From Chloroflexota bacterium (lineage in GTDB: Bacteria; Chloroflexota; UBA6077; CF-72), in assembly GCA_019242065.1 (NCBI GenBank), contig JAFAWJ010001131.1, positions 1-8,543 of the forward strand: DNA of 8,543 nucleotides, read 5' to 3'. The position numbers and the translations under genes were made by a program. Within the stretch, counting starts at the first letter, position 1. Every line of letters starts with the position of its first letter. Of the stretch, positions 1 through 5,842 are shown one piece after another. The notes under the pieces were generated by a model that was given only the letters and a program-made list of their open reading frames with translations, searched no databases and was not told the DNA's origin.

Positions 1-1232
1 TCGGCGCCGCCCATGATGTCCGCGAACTGTTTTTCGTCGGGCTGATTGGCGACGGCGTTCGCGCCGTTGACCCACGCTTCCGAGAGGGCGTTACCCGGAA
101 TAGCGACCGACGGATGCTCTTGGGTGAACACTTCGCCGTTCAGCACGTCGGGCCACACGCCACCGAAGTTCTCGCGGACGCTGGCGCCGGCCACGACCAT
201 CTTGTCCTGCAGGCCGAACTGGTTGAACACGGACATCACGCGTGAGACGTCGCTGCCGCCGGTCGGCGGAAGGAAGCCCGTCACCGAGCCGTCGCTGGGA
301 ATCTGCGACACATACGGAGTCACGTTCGGCTCGCTCAGCGGCATGGCGATCTTGACTTTCAGGTCTCCGCCGGCGCGCGCCAGCGAGGCTTCCATCGTCT
401 GCGAGTAGGACTGCCCGAAGGCGTAGTCCTGGTAGATGATGGCCCAGTTGGGTCCATATTGCTTGACCAGGTAGGCGGCGAACGGGTCGGAGGTCTGGAC
501 GCCCTGAGGTCCGGTGCGGAAGGTGTATGTGTTGCACATGGTGGAGGTGAGCGCGTCGGTCGCGCAGCCGGTGCTGGTCACGTACACGGTGGTGGCTTTG
601 GCGGCCAGGTCTTCGACGCCAAGGCACTCGGCGCTGCTGACGGCGCCGACCAGGGCGTCGACGTTGTCTTGCTGGATGAACTGGGTGGCGAGCTGGACGG
701 CCTGAGAGGGGTCGCCTTTGGGATCGGCGTAGCTGACCTGTAGTGGACGACCGTTGATGCCGCCGGCGGCGTTGATGGTCTGGACGGCGTAGTCGGTCAT
801 GACGCGCATCATCGCGCCCTGGTTGGCGAAGGCGGGGGAGATGTCGGCGAGGACGCCGATCTTGAAGGGCGCGCCGCTGGCGGCGGGTTGGCCAGTGCCT
901 TGCGCCGCCGCTCCGCTGGTCTGACTGGTGGACTGCGGGGCTGTCGGCGCGGCGCCCGCTCCACTGCTCGGACCTGAGGCCTGGGCGGTTGTCGGCGCGG
1001 CCGCGGCTCCGCTGGTCTGACTGGTGGACTGCGCGGCTGTCGGCGCGGTGGCTCCGCTGGTCTGAGCGGTGGCCTGTCCTGCTGTCGGGGCGGCGGCGGC
1101 AGCACTGCCTGACTGAGCCGTGGGCGCGGCTGCGGGGCTGCTGCACGCGGTCGCTAGCGCGATCGCCACGGCGACGGCCTGGCCTGTCACGACGCGCCGC
1201 GCGCTCCACCGCAATCGTGTGCGTCTCCTCAT
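1..1232 (-). CDS. ABC transporter substrate-binding lipoprotein, branched-chain amino acid type (C-terminus cut by window edge)
   Basis: The gene encodes an extracytoplasmic binding protein that would capture a small solute for an ABC importer; no permease or ATPase gene is in the window. The frame stays open from the ATG at 1232 to base 1, giving 410 visible residues without a stop. SD-like GGAGGG lies at 1237-1242. Residues 1-30 form a lipoprotein signal: a basic n-region with seven Arg, a hydrophobic stretch at about 14-29, and the lipobox-like ending LATAC with Cys30 as the lipidated residue. Residues 31-121 are an Ala/Pro/Thr/Gln/Ser linker with repeated APT units. The periplasmic-binding fold (Peripla_BP_6) begins at about 122 with PFKIGVLADIS; later landmarks are INAAGGINGRPL, DPSQAVQLATQFIQQDNVDALVG and YAFGQSY. 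Judged by family length, roughly 80-100 C-terminal residues are missing. The ligand is unknown; the neighbouring catabolic genes suggest an aromatic or other organic acid. Confidence 0.9.
   Translation of the reverse strand, partial: MRRRTRLRWSARRVVTGQAVAVAIALATACSSPAAAPTAQSGSAAAAAPTAGQATAQTSGATAPTAAQSTSQTSGAAAAPTTAQASGPSSGAGAAPTAPQSTSQTSGAAAQGTGQPAASGAPFKIGVLADISPAFANQGAMMRVMTDYAVQTINAAGGINGRPLQVSYADPKGDPSQAVQLATQFIQQDNVDALVGAVSSAECLGVEDLAAKATTVYVTSTGCATDALTSTMCNTYTFRTGPQGVQTSDPFAAYLVKQYGPNWAIIYQDYAFGQSYSQTMEASLARAGGDLKVKIAMPLSEPNVTPYVSQIPSDGSVTGFLPPTGGSDVSRVMSVFNQFGLQDKMVVAGASVRENFGGVWPDVLNGEVFTQEHPSVAIPGNALSEAWVNGANAVANQPDEKQFADIMGGA
910..1101 (-). repeat. Tandem in-frame repeat (48, 48, 45, 51 bp units) coding the lipoprotein linker
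   Basis: Four degenerate units begin at 910, 958, 1006 and 1051, and a fifth weaker start is at 1102. The units at 910 and 1006 match over their first 28 bases and at 42 of 43 bases overall; the units at 958 and 1051 are more diverged. All spacings are multiples of three, so the frame is kept. Read on the minus strand they encode 15-17-residue modules of the type APTAAQSTSQTSGAAA. This is a flexible tether between the lipid anchor at Cys30 and the binding domain starting near residue 122. Confidence 0.85.
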
Positions 1233-1272
1233 TCCACCCTCCGGCGGGGGTAGCATACGCCTGAGAGGGTCC

Positions 1273-1602
1273 ATGACGCAGGTTGGCATCGCGCTCGACG
1301 ACATCGTCGAGGTCGCCGATTTCTCCAATGCGACCATGCTCGCGCTGGCCGCACGACTCGAACGCTCCTCGACCTTCCAGGAGCTTATCGCCCGCGAGAT
1401 CGAGCTCGACGAGTTGTGGCGCCGTGTCGAAACCGGCATCAAGGTCGTCGCCGATAAACCGTCGGCCGCCGCCGAGCGCCAGACCCTGGCCGCCATCTTC
1501 GATCACGTCTGGCAGGCGCACGACCTGGCGGGCGCCGAGCAACCGCTCGCCGCGGCGACGCACTTGCGCCAGGCAAGCGCCTTACGCGCATCACAGGACT
1601 GA
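1273..1602 (+). CDS. Small hypothetical protein, 109 residues, mostly helical, ahead of the Rieske oxygenase gene
   Basis: I do not recognise this protein. The ATG at 1273 is preceded by the SD-like GAGAGGG at 1263-1269. A longer reading from 1120 would run back into the divergent lipoprotein gene and gains only low-complexity sequence, so the shorter start is chosen. The product has no signal peptide, membrane segment or cysteine. It looks mainly alpha-helical and amphipathic, with an acidic/Arg-rich middle (LIAREIELDELWRRVETG, about residues 40-57) and an Ala-rich C-terminal half. The gene ends 21 nt before the oxygenase start on the same strand, so co-transcription is likely, and the product may be an accessory or regulatory partner. 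It starts 40 bp from the divergent lipoprotein gene. Its reality rests on the ribosome binding site, operon-like spacing and plausible soluble-protein composition. Confidence 0.6.
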   Translation: MTQVGIALDDIVEVADFSNATMLALAARLERSSTFQELIAREIELDELWRRVETGIKVVADKPSAAAERQTLAAIFDHVWQAHDLAGAEQPLAAATHLRQASALRASQD

Positions 1603-1623
1603 CAGAAACGGGGAACAGGCTGC

Positions 1624-2901
1624 ATGCTGAGTCACAAAGACAACGAGTACATGTCGCGCGTCGGCGAAGGTACGGCGATGGGCACGTACGTGCGCCGGTT
1701 CTGGACGCCGCTCATGCTCGCGTCGGACCTGGAGGAGCCGGGCGGCACGCCTCAGGAGGTGCGGCTGTTCGGCGAAAACCTGGTGGCGTTCCGCGATAGT
1801 GACGGCCGCGTCGGCGTGCTGCAGGCGCTGTGCCCCCATCGTCAGGCGCCGCTGGTGTACGCGCGCAACGAAGACTGCGGTCTGCGCTGTATCTATCACG
1901 GCTGGAAATTCGACGTCAACGGCACCTGTCTCGACATGCCCAACGAGGCCCCCGAGTCCGTGTTCAAGGATCGTGTCCAGGCTGACGCGTATCCAACGTG
2001 TGAGGCGGCTGGCGTGATCTGGGTGTATCTCGGTCCCCGTGACCTGCAGCCCGAAGTGCCCGACATGGAATGGATGCGCGTGCCGGACAGCTACCGCAAC
2101 GTGCACCGCTTCCACCTGGAGGGCAACTGGGTGCAGGCCATGGAAGGCGACGTCGATTCGAGTCACATCGGCTTCTTGCACAAGAATCTGCGCGACCTGC
2201 GCGATCCGGCCAAAGCCGAACGTGAGAATCGGTATCAGGCGCTCGACAAGGCGCCCAAGTGGGTCATCCAGCCGACGGACTACGGAATGATGATCGCCGC
2301 CCGCCGCAACGCGGAGGAGGACACCTACTACTGGCGCATCAACCAGGTCATGCTGCCGTACTACACGTCGGTGGCCGCACCCATTGACGGCAGCTCCGGA
2401 CTGCTGCACATGTGGGTGCCCATGGATGATTCGCATACCTACGTGTGGACCGTGATGTGGCGCACCCAGCGTCCGATGACCGAGCGCGAGCGGTCCGATA
2501 TGACCGAAGGCCCGACGCCGCATGTGGCGACGTACGATCCGGTCAGCGGTGGCTTGCGCGGCAATCACGAGAACCGGTTCTTCCAGGACCGCCTGGAAAT
2601 GCGGTCTGAGACGTTCAGCGGCATCTTTGGCATTCGCGAGCAGGACGCGGCGATGACCGTCGGCATGGGGCCGATTGTCGATCGCAGCAAAGAGCACCTG
2701 GGCGCCGCGGATTCGGCGGTTATCGCCTTGCGCCGCATCCTGATCAAGGCGGCTCGCGACCTGGAGTCCGGTGAAGAGCCGTACGCGCCGTATCACGGTG
2801 ACGCGTACCGTCGCCGCGCGTGGTCGGCGGTCCTGCCACGCAATGACGATTTTCTGAACGATCCTCTCGCCAACCAGATGCACACCAGCCTGGTGCCCTG
2901 A
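1624..2901 (+). CDS. Rieske [2Fe-2S] ring-hydroxylating oxygenase / O-demethylase alpha subunit (LigXa / phthalate dioxygenase type)
   Basis: This 425-residue protein is the catalytic subunit of a Rieske non-heme-iron oxygenase, which uses O2 and electrons from a separate reductase to hydroxylate or O-demethylate a substrate, usually aromatic. The N-terminal Rieske domain (about 40-140) has the full cluster motif Cys70-x-His72-x16-Cys89-x2-His92. The catalytic domain follows, with EGDVDSSHIGFLH at about 174-186: Asp178 is the usual inter-subunit bridging residue, and His181 and His186 are iron ligands. Asp341 in the segment GIREQDAAMTVGMGPIVDR is the best candidate for the third, carboxylate ligand. 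The C-terminal part (DRSKEHLGAADSAVIALRR) is typical of the LigXa/phthalate 4,5-dioxygenase group. The N-terminus (DNEYMSRVGEGTAMGTYVRRFW) also fits that group and supports the ATG at 1624; the ribosome binding site is only weak (GGGGA near 1610). No ferredoxin or reductase gene is in the window. The substrate is not predictable from sequence. Confidence 0.95.
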   Translation: MLSHKDNEYMSRVGEGTAMGTYVRRFWTPLMLASDLEEPGGTPQEVRLFGENLVAFRDSDGRVGVLQALCPHRQAPLVYARNEDCGLRCIYHGWKFDVNGTCLDMPNEAPESVFKDRVQADAYPTCEAAGVIWVYLGPRDLQPEVPDMEWMRVPDSYRNVHRFHLEGNWVQAMEGDVDSSHIGFLHKNLRDLRDPAKAERENRYQALDKAPKWVIQPTDYGMMIAARRNAEEDTYYWRINQVMLPYYTSVAAPIDGSSGLLHMWVPMDDSHTYVWTVMWRTQRPMTERERSDMTEGPTPHVATYDPVSGGLRGNHENRFFQDRLEMRSETFSGIFGIREQDAAMTVGMGPIVDRSKEHLGAADSAVIALRRILIKAARDLESGEEPYAPYHGDAYRRRAWSAVLPRNDDFLNDPLANQMHTSLVP

Positions 2902-2903
2902 GC

Positions 2904-3890
2904 GTGCTGGAAATTCAGCTCGAGGCCCAGGGCGCCCGTCCGAATTTCCGCTACGACATCATGCAGCCGCTGATGCAGGGCCGGGCGCCCATCGACGGCG
3001 CGGTGCTGCGACCGGCGGGCGTCAACGAGCTGGCGGGTTTCTTCGACAATCCGCGCTTCAAGTCCGGTGACTTCGGGCTCCTCGACATCAACATGGGCGA
3101 CGTCCTGCCGGCGGTCGACGCCGGGTGGGACCTGTGCTGTTTGCCGATCTTCATCAAGCGCAAACCTGTCTACAACTATTTATGGGTGCGTGCCGACCGC
3201 GGGATCGAGCGCCCGAAGGACCTGGAGGGCAAGACCTTCGGCACCGTCGGGTACAGCAGCTCGATCTCGATCTATACGCGCGGCTTCTTGCAGCACTTTC
3301 ATGGCGTGGACCTGAGCACGCTCCGCTGGCTCGTCAACGGCCCGGGGCCATTTCCGATTCACAATCCGGCCATTCGCATTGACCAGGCTGGTGGACCGGC
3401 GAAAAGCTCCGCGCAGCGGCTACTGGACGGCGAGATCGACGCGAGCACCGGCGACATCACCGACCTCGCCATGTGGCGCACACTGGAGAGCCGAGCGGAG
3501 GTCAAGCACTTCTTCGACGACTATCAGACGGAGAATATGCGCCTGCTGAAGGAGCGCGGCATCTTTACGCCGGTGCACATCATCGTCATCGGCGGCAAGC
3601 TGAATCGCGAGCAGCCGGAGATCGCTCGCAAGGTGTATGACGCCTTCGAGCGCTCGCGGCAGATTGCCTACGACGACGCGCTGTCGGACGCTACCGGGTA
3701 TTCGATCAAGACGTCCATGCGCGAGCTGCTGCGCGACGAAGTGCAGGAGTTCGGCGAGATTTTCACATATGGGCTGTCGAGAAATGCCAGTGTGGTCGAT
3801 CCGTTTCTGGAGTACTGTTACGAGCAGGGCGTGACGCGCCAGCGGTTACGCCGAGAGCAGGTGTTCGCCGCGGGCACACTCGATACTTGA
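2904..3890 (+). CDS. 4,5-dihydroxyphthalate decarboxylase-like protein (periplasmic-binding fold, no signal peptide)
   Basis: This 328-residue protein resembles the family annotated as 4,5-dihydroxyphthalate decarboxylase, whose members share a type 2 periplasmic-binding-protein-like fold. Family-like landmarks are the short N-terminal beta strand, a segment DFGLLDINMGDVLP around residue 56, then VRADRGIERPKDLEGKTFG (about 96-114), and YTRGFLQHFHGVD a little later. There is no signal peptide or lipobox, which favours a cytoplasmic enzyme over a transporter component. The start is GTG at 2904, only 2 nt after the oxygenase stop and without a clear ribosome binding site, so translational coupling to the Rieske gene is likely. 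The implied role is loss of a carboxylate from the oxygenase product. Many relatives are uncharacterised, so the reaction is inferred from family name and context. The alternative is a cytoplasmic NMT1/ThiY-like ligand-binding protein. Confidence 0.83.
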   Translation: MLEIQLEAQGARPNFRYDIMQPLMQGRAPIDGAVLRPAGVNELAGFFDNPRFKSGDFGLLDINMGDVLPAVDAGWDLCCLPIFIKRKPVYNYLWVRADRGIERPKDLEGKTFGTVGYSSSISIYTRGFLQHFHGVDLSTLRWLVNGPGPFPIHNPAIRIDQAGGPAKSSAQRLLDGEIDASTGDITDLAMWRTLESRAEVKHFFDDYQTENMRLLKERGIFTPVHIIVIGGKLNREQPEIARKVYDAFERSRQIAYDDALSDATGYSIKTSMRELLRDEVQEFGEIFTYGLSRNASVVDPFLEYCYEQGVTRQRLRREQVFAAGTLDT

Positions 3891-3891
3891 G

Positions 3892-5256
3892 TCAGGCCCA
3901 GACCAGCCTATCGACGAGCGTAGTGGTGTCGTCGCACTCGCTGAGTTGGGCCACCGCGGCGCGGATTGCGTCGCGTTGTTCGGGGGTCACCACGGCGGCG
4001 GCGAGTGTGTCGAACTTGGCATCCACGTCGGGTTGCGTCGCGGGATTGCGCACGTGGCCCTTCGGATACGTGGCGTCGTACACGAGCTTCTCGCCACTCC
4101 GGGTAGTGACGGCCAGTCGGCTCACCAGCTCCTCTGGAAAACGCCTTGTGAACTCCGCGTTGTGCTCGACCTTGATCCGCTGCATGAATGCTCGCAGCCG
4201 CGGGTCCTGCAGGTTGCCATCCGCAAACGAATCCAGAGTCAGCGAGCCATCGCGCAAACCGATCGCCAGGATGAACGGCAGGCTGTGGTCCGCCGTTTCG
4301 CGGCTGTCGGGCTGCCACTTGGCCGGGTCGGAGCCGATCTCGCTGTAGCACAACCAGTACGTCTCGACATCGATCGCCGCGATCTGGTCCACGCTCGCAC
4401 AACTCAGGATTGCGGGCACCAGGTCCAGGAAGGCCTGCGAGTGGTACTCCGATGGATGCAGTTTGAGACTCGTCTGTTGGAGGATGAACCCGTCTGCCTG
4501 CGATGGCAGGCTGAACTCGAACGGCCCGGTGACGCGCTCCCAGAGGCCGTCCTTGCCCTCGAATGGCTCTGGCGGACCGGTCATTCCCAGCTGGGCAAGT
4601 TGCGCGGCGAAGACGCCGTTGCGGATGGCTGCCGCGGTGGCGCAGCCCTTCCACATCGACAATTCGCCGGCGCGGGTCTGACGCAGCGGGATGTGCGGCA
4701 CCAGCGCGAGCGACAGGGCGTTGCCGAGCTGCTCGCTGCTCAGCCGCATGAGCTTGCCGGCCGCGACCGCGGTTGCCAGGCCCAGAAACGTCCCCTGGTC
4801 CCAGCCCAGCGGTCGCAGACTGACGCTGGCGGCCAGGGCGCCGGCGATTTCATAGCCGAGCACGATGGCCAGCAGGACCTCGGCACCCGGAGCGTGGGTG
4901 GCTTCGGCAACGGCCAGGACGCCGGGAACCATGTCGCTGGGATGCTGGGAACCGGCGACGAAGGTATCGTTGAAGTCGAGATACCGGAGCATGACCGTGT
5001 TGGCAAAGGCGGCGACGTCCGGTGCGCTGAGGTTGCCGTCGCCGAACACGCGTGCGCCGGGCTGGGCGCTGACCGAGCGCGAGAAGGCACGCGCGATGCG
5101 GCTCGGCGGACTGTCGAAACCACCCAGCACGCAGCCGATGGAGTCGAGCAGGTGATGCTGGGTCTCACGGATGCAGGCGGGGGTGAGGTCCTGAACGCGC
5201 AGCGCCTCGGCGTACTCGACGATCTTCTGACTCGAGCGGTCCATAAGGGATGCCAT
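3892..5256 (-). CDS. MmgE/PrpD family protein (2-methylcitrate dehydratase-like)
   Basis: This 454-residue protein is full length for the family, which includes 2-methylcitrate dehydratase and cis-aconitate decarboxylase. Landmarks are LDFNDT at 93-98 and the HPS at 105-107, which match the active-site segment where cis-aconitate decarboxylase carries Asp93, Thr97 and His103. Later come LSMWKG (the likely active-site Lys), then EIGSDPAKW and SRETADHSLPF, which mark a widespread uncharacterised MmgE/PrpD subgroup. The reaction is probably dehydration, decarboxylation or isomerisation of a branched or tricarboxylic acid, but the substrate is unknown. The ATG at 5256 is chosen because GGTGAGG lies 8 nt upstream; in-frame ATGs at 5280 and 5244 are alternatives. 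Its stop is 1 nt from the stop of the convergent decarboxylase-like gene. No citrate synthase or prpB/prpC-type gene is near, so a methylcitrate-cycle role is not supported here. Confidence 0.94.
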   Translation of the reverse strand: MASLMDRSSQKIVEYAEALRVQDLTPACIRETQHHLLDSIGCVLGGFDSPPSRIARAFSRSVSAQPGARVFGDGNLSAPDVAAFANTVMLRYLDFNDTFVAGSQHPSDMVPGVLAVAEATHAPGAEVLLAIVLGYEIAGALAASVSLRPLGWDQGTFLGLATAVAAGKLMRLSSEQLGNALSLALVPHIPLRQTRAGELSMWKGCATAAAIRNGVFAAQLAQLGMTGPPEPFEGKDGLWERVTGPFEFSLPSQADGFILQQTSLKLHPSEYHSQAFLDLVPAILSCASVDQIAAIDVETYWLCYSEIGSDPAKWQPDSRETADHSLPFILAIGLRDGSLTLDSFADGNLQDPRLRAFMQRIKVEHNAEFTRRFPEELVSRLAVTTRSGEKLVYDATYPKGHVRNPATQPDVDAKFDTLAAAVVTPEQRDAIRAAVAQLSECDDTTTLVDRLVWA

Positions 5257-5264
5257 TTGAGCAG

Positions 5265-5271
5265 CCTCACC
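5265..5271 (-). promoter_or_regulatory. Ribosome binding site deciding the MmgE/PrpD start
   Basis: Reading the minus strand, GGTGAGG ends 8 nt before the ATG at 5256. The alternative ATG at 5280 has no comparable purine-rich element and would lie at or before the transcript start implied by the promoter-like pair at 5279-5307. Confidence 0.55.
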
Positions 5272-5278
5272 AGGTCCC

Positions 5279-5307
5279 ATTGCAATCGCCGCGAGAGGGA
5301 TCGACAA
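5279..5307 (-). promoter_or_regulatory. Candidate promoter for the MmgE/PrpD gene
   Basis: On the minus strand, TTGTCG (5307-5302) and TGCAAT (5284-5279) each match four of six bases of the housekeeping -35 and -10 consensus and are separated by exactly 17 bp. A transcript would start near 5272 and carry the ribosome binding site at 5271-5265 just before the ATG. The assignment rests on consensus match and geometry alone. Confidence 0.3.
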
Positions 5308-5333
5308 ATGTGGGCGAAGGCCATCGGGTACGC

Positions 5334-5339
5334 TATCTT
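5334..5339 (+). promoter_or_regulatory. Possible -10 element for a leaderless membrane-protein transcript
   Basis: TATCTT lies 8 nt before the GTG at 5348 and matches four of six bases of the -10 consensus. No -35 element is visible at normal spacing and no Shine-Dalgarno sequence precedes the GTG. Transcription starting about 7 nt downstream of the element would begin almost at the start codon. This is weak, position-based evidence. Confidence 0.2.
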
Positions 5340-5347
5340 CGCTGGCA

Positions 5348-5842
5348 GTGAACACTGGTCCATCACACGCCGCCACCCGCTCACCCAACTGGCTGCTTAC
5401 CGCACTCGGCGCGGGCGTCGTGCTGCTTGTGCTGGGCGGGGCAGCGGCCGGGTTCCTGGTCGCCCACGACTCGCCTGACGGGCTGGTCAACGCCGTGCCC
5501 TTGCCGCACCGGGTGCGACCGTTGACCCAGGTGGACGGCCTCAACTATAGGATCCACGTCGGACTGGGAACGCTGTTCCAGGACGTCGGCGCACCACCCA
5601 GCGCGACGGCCGCCGAGTGGTTCAAAAGCGCGTATCACGCCCGCACCCAGGGGCAACTGACGCACGCCGCGAATGGACTGATCGCGGTCGAGCAGCGCTC
5701 GAGCACCGCGCAGGTCGAGGCGACCCTGTGTCCCGTGCTGCACAACCCGGAGCCTGACAGCTCTGGACGCAGCGCGCGTGAGGTGCAGGTCCTGGCCATG
5801 GCGGGCATCTCGTGTGACGCATGGAGCGCTCAGCAGCAGTGA
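5348..5842 (+). CDS. Hypothetical single-pass membrane protein, 164 residues
   Basis: I do not recognise this protein. Residues 1-14 are a short N-terminal tail, residues 15-38 are a strongly hydrophobic segment rich in Leu, Val, Gly and Ala that fits one transmembrane helix or an uncleaved signal anchor, and the remaining 125 or so residues are soluble and probably outside the cytoplasm. Two cysteines, Cys128 and Cys156, lie in that soluble part and could form a disulfide. The tail is Ser/Ala/Gln-rich. The GTG at 5348 is the only sensible start upstream of the hydrophobic segment, and no Shine-Dalgarno sequence precedes it. The 3' end overlaps the methyltransferase gene, so the two are probably translated together. 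The 91-bp gap to the divergent MmgE/PrpD gene is likely a shared promoter region. The hydrophobic segment followed by a soluble domain, together with the coupling, argues for a real gene. Confidence 0.62.
   Translation: MNTGPSHAATRSPNWLLTALGAGVVLLVLGGAAAGFLVAHDSPDGLVNAVPLPHRVRPLTQVDGLNYRIHVGLGTLFQDVGAPPSATAAEWFKSAYHARTQGQLTHAANGLIAVEQRSSTAQVEATLCPVLHNPEPDSSGRSAREVQVLAMAGISCDAWSAQQQ

Noticed and set aside
5..16. Twin-arginine export for the binding lipoprotein, or CRISPR/tRNA/insertion-sequence features in the window
   Set aside because: The Arg pair in the lipoprotein signal (residues 12-13) lacks the rest of the Tat consensus, and the lipobox explains export. No CRISPR-like spaced repeats, tRNA cloverleaf or transposase was seen anywhere in the window.
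1233..1272. Promoters in the 40-bp divergent gap between the lipoprotein and the small gene
   Set aside because: A TATGCT on the minus strand (1257-1252) resembles a -10 element, but no matching -35 is found at normal spacing, so no promoter is called.
91..1563. 490-residue minus-strand open frame over the lipoprotein and the small gene
   Set aside because: It is a shifted-frame shadow of the lipoprotein: very rich in Arg, Gln and Pro, without domain motifs, and it crosses the divergent gene pair. The correct frame from 1232 shows a clear signal peptide and binding-protein motifs.
1591..2883. 430-residue minus-strand open frame opposite the Rieske gene
   Set aside because: It lies antisense to a gene with intact catalytic motifs. 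Its translation is His/Arg/Val-rich with no recognisable domain, as expected from GC-rich codon bias.
1624..3890. Assignment as a classical phthalate 4,5-dioxygenase pathway
   Set aside because: Only family-level resemblance is visible. The reductase and cis-dihydrodiol dehydrogenase are absent from the window, and the oxygenase motifs fit the broader LigXa group just as well.
3881..3913. Possible hairpin terminator between the convergent stops (CGATA...AGGC with GCCTATCG)
   Set aside because: The pairing needs a bulge of about 8 nt, has no U-tract, and lies inside both gene ends, so it may be chance in GC-rich DNA.
3946..5478. 510-residue plus-strand open frame opposite the MmgE/PrpD gene
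   Set aside because: It is antisense to a well-conserved enzyme, lacks family motifs, and would cover the intergenic region and part of the membrane-protein gene in a different frame.
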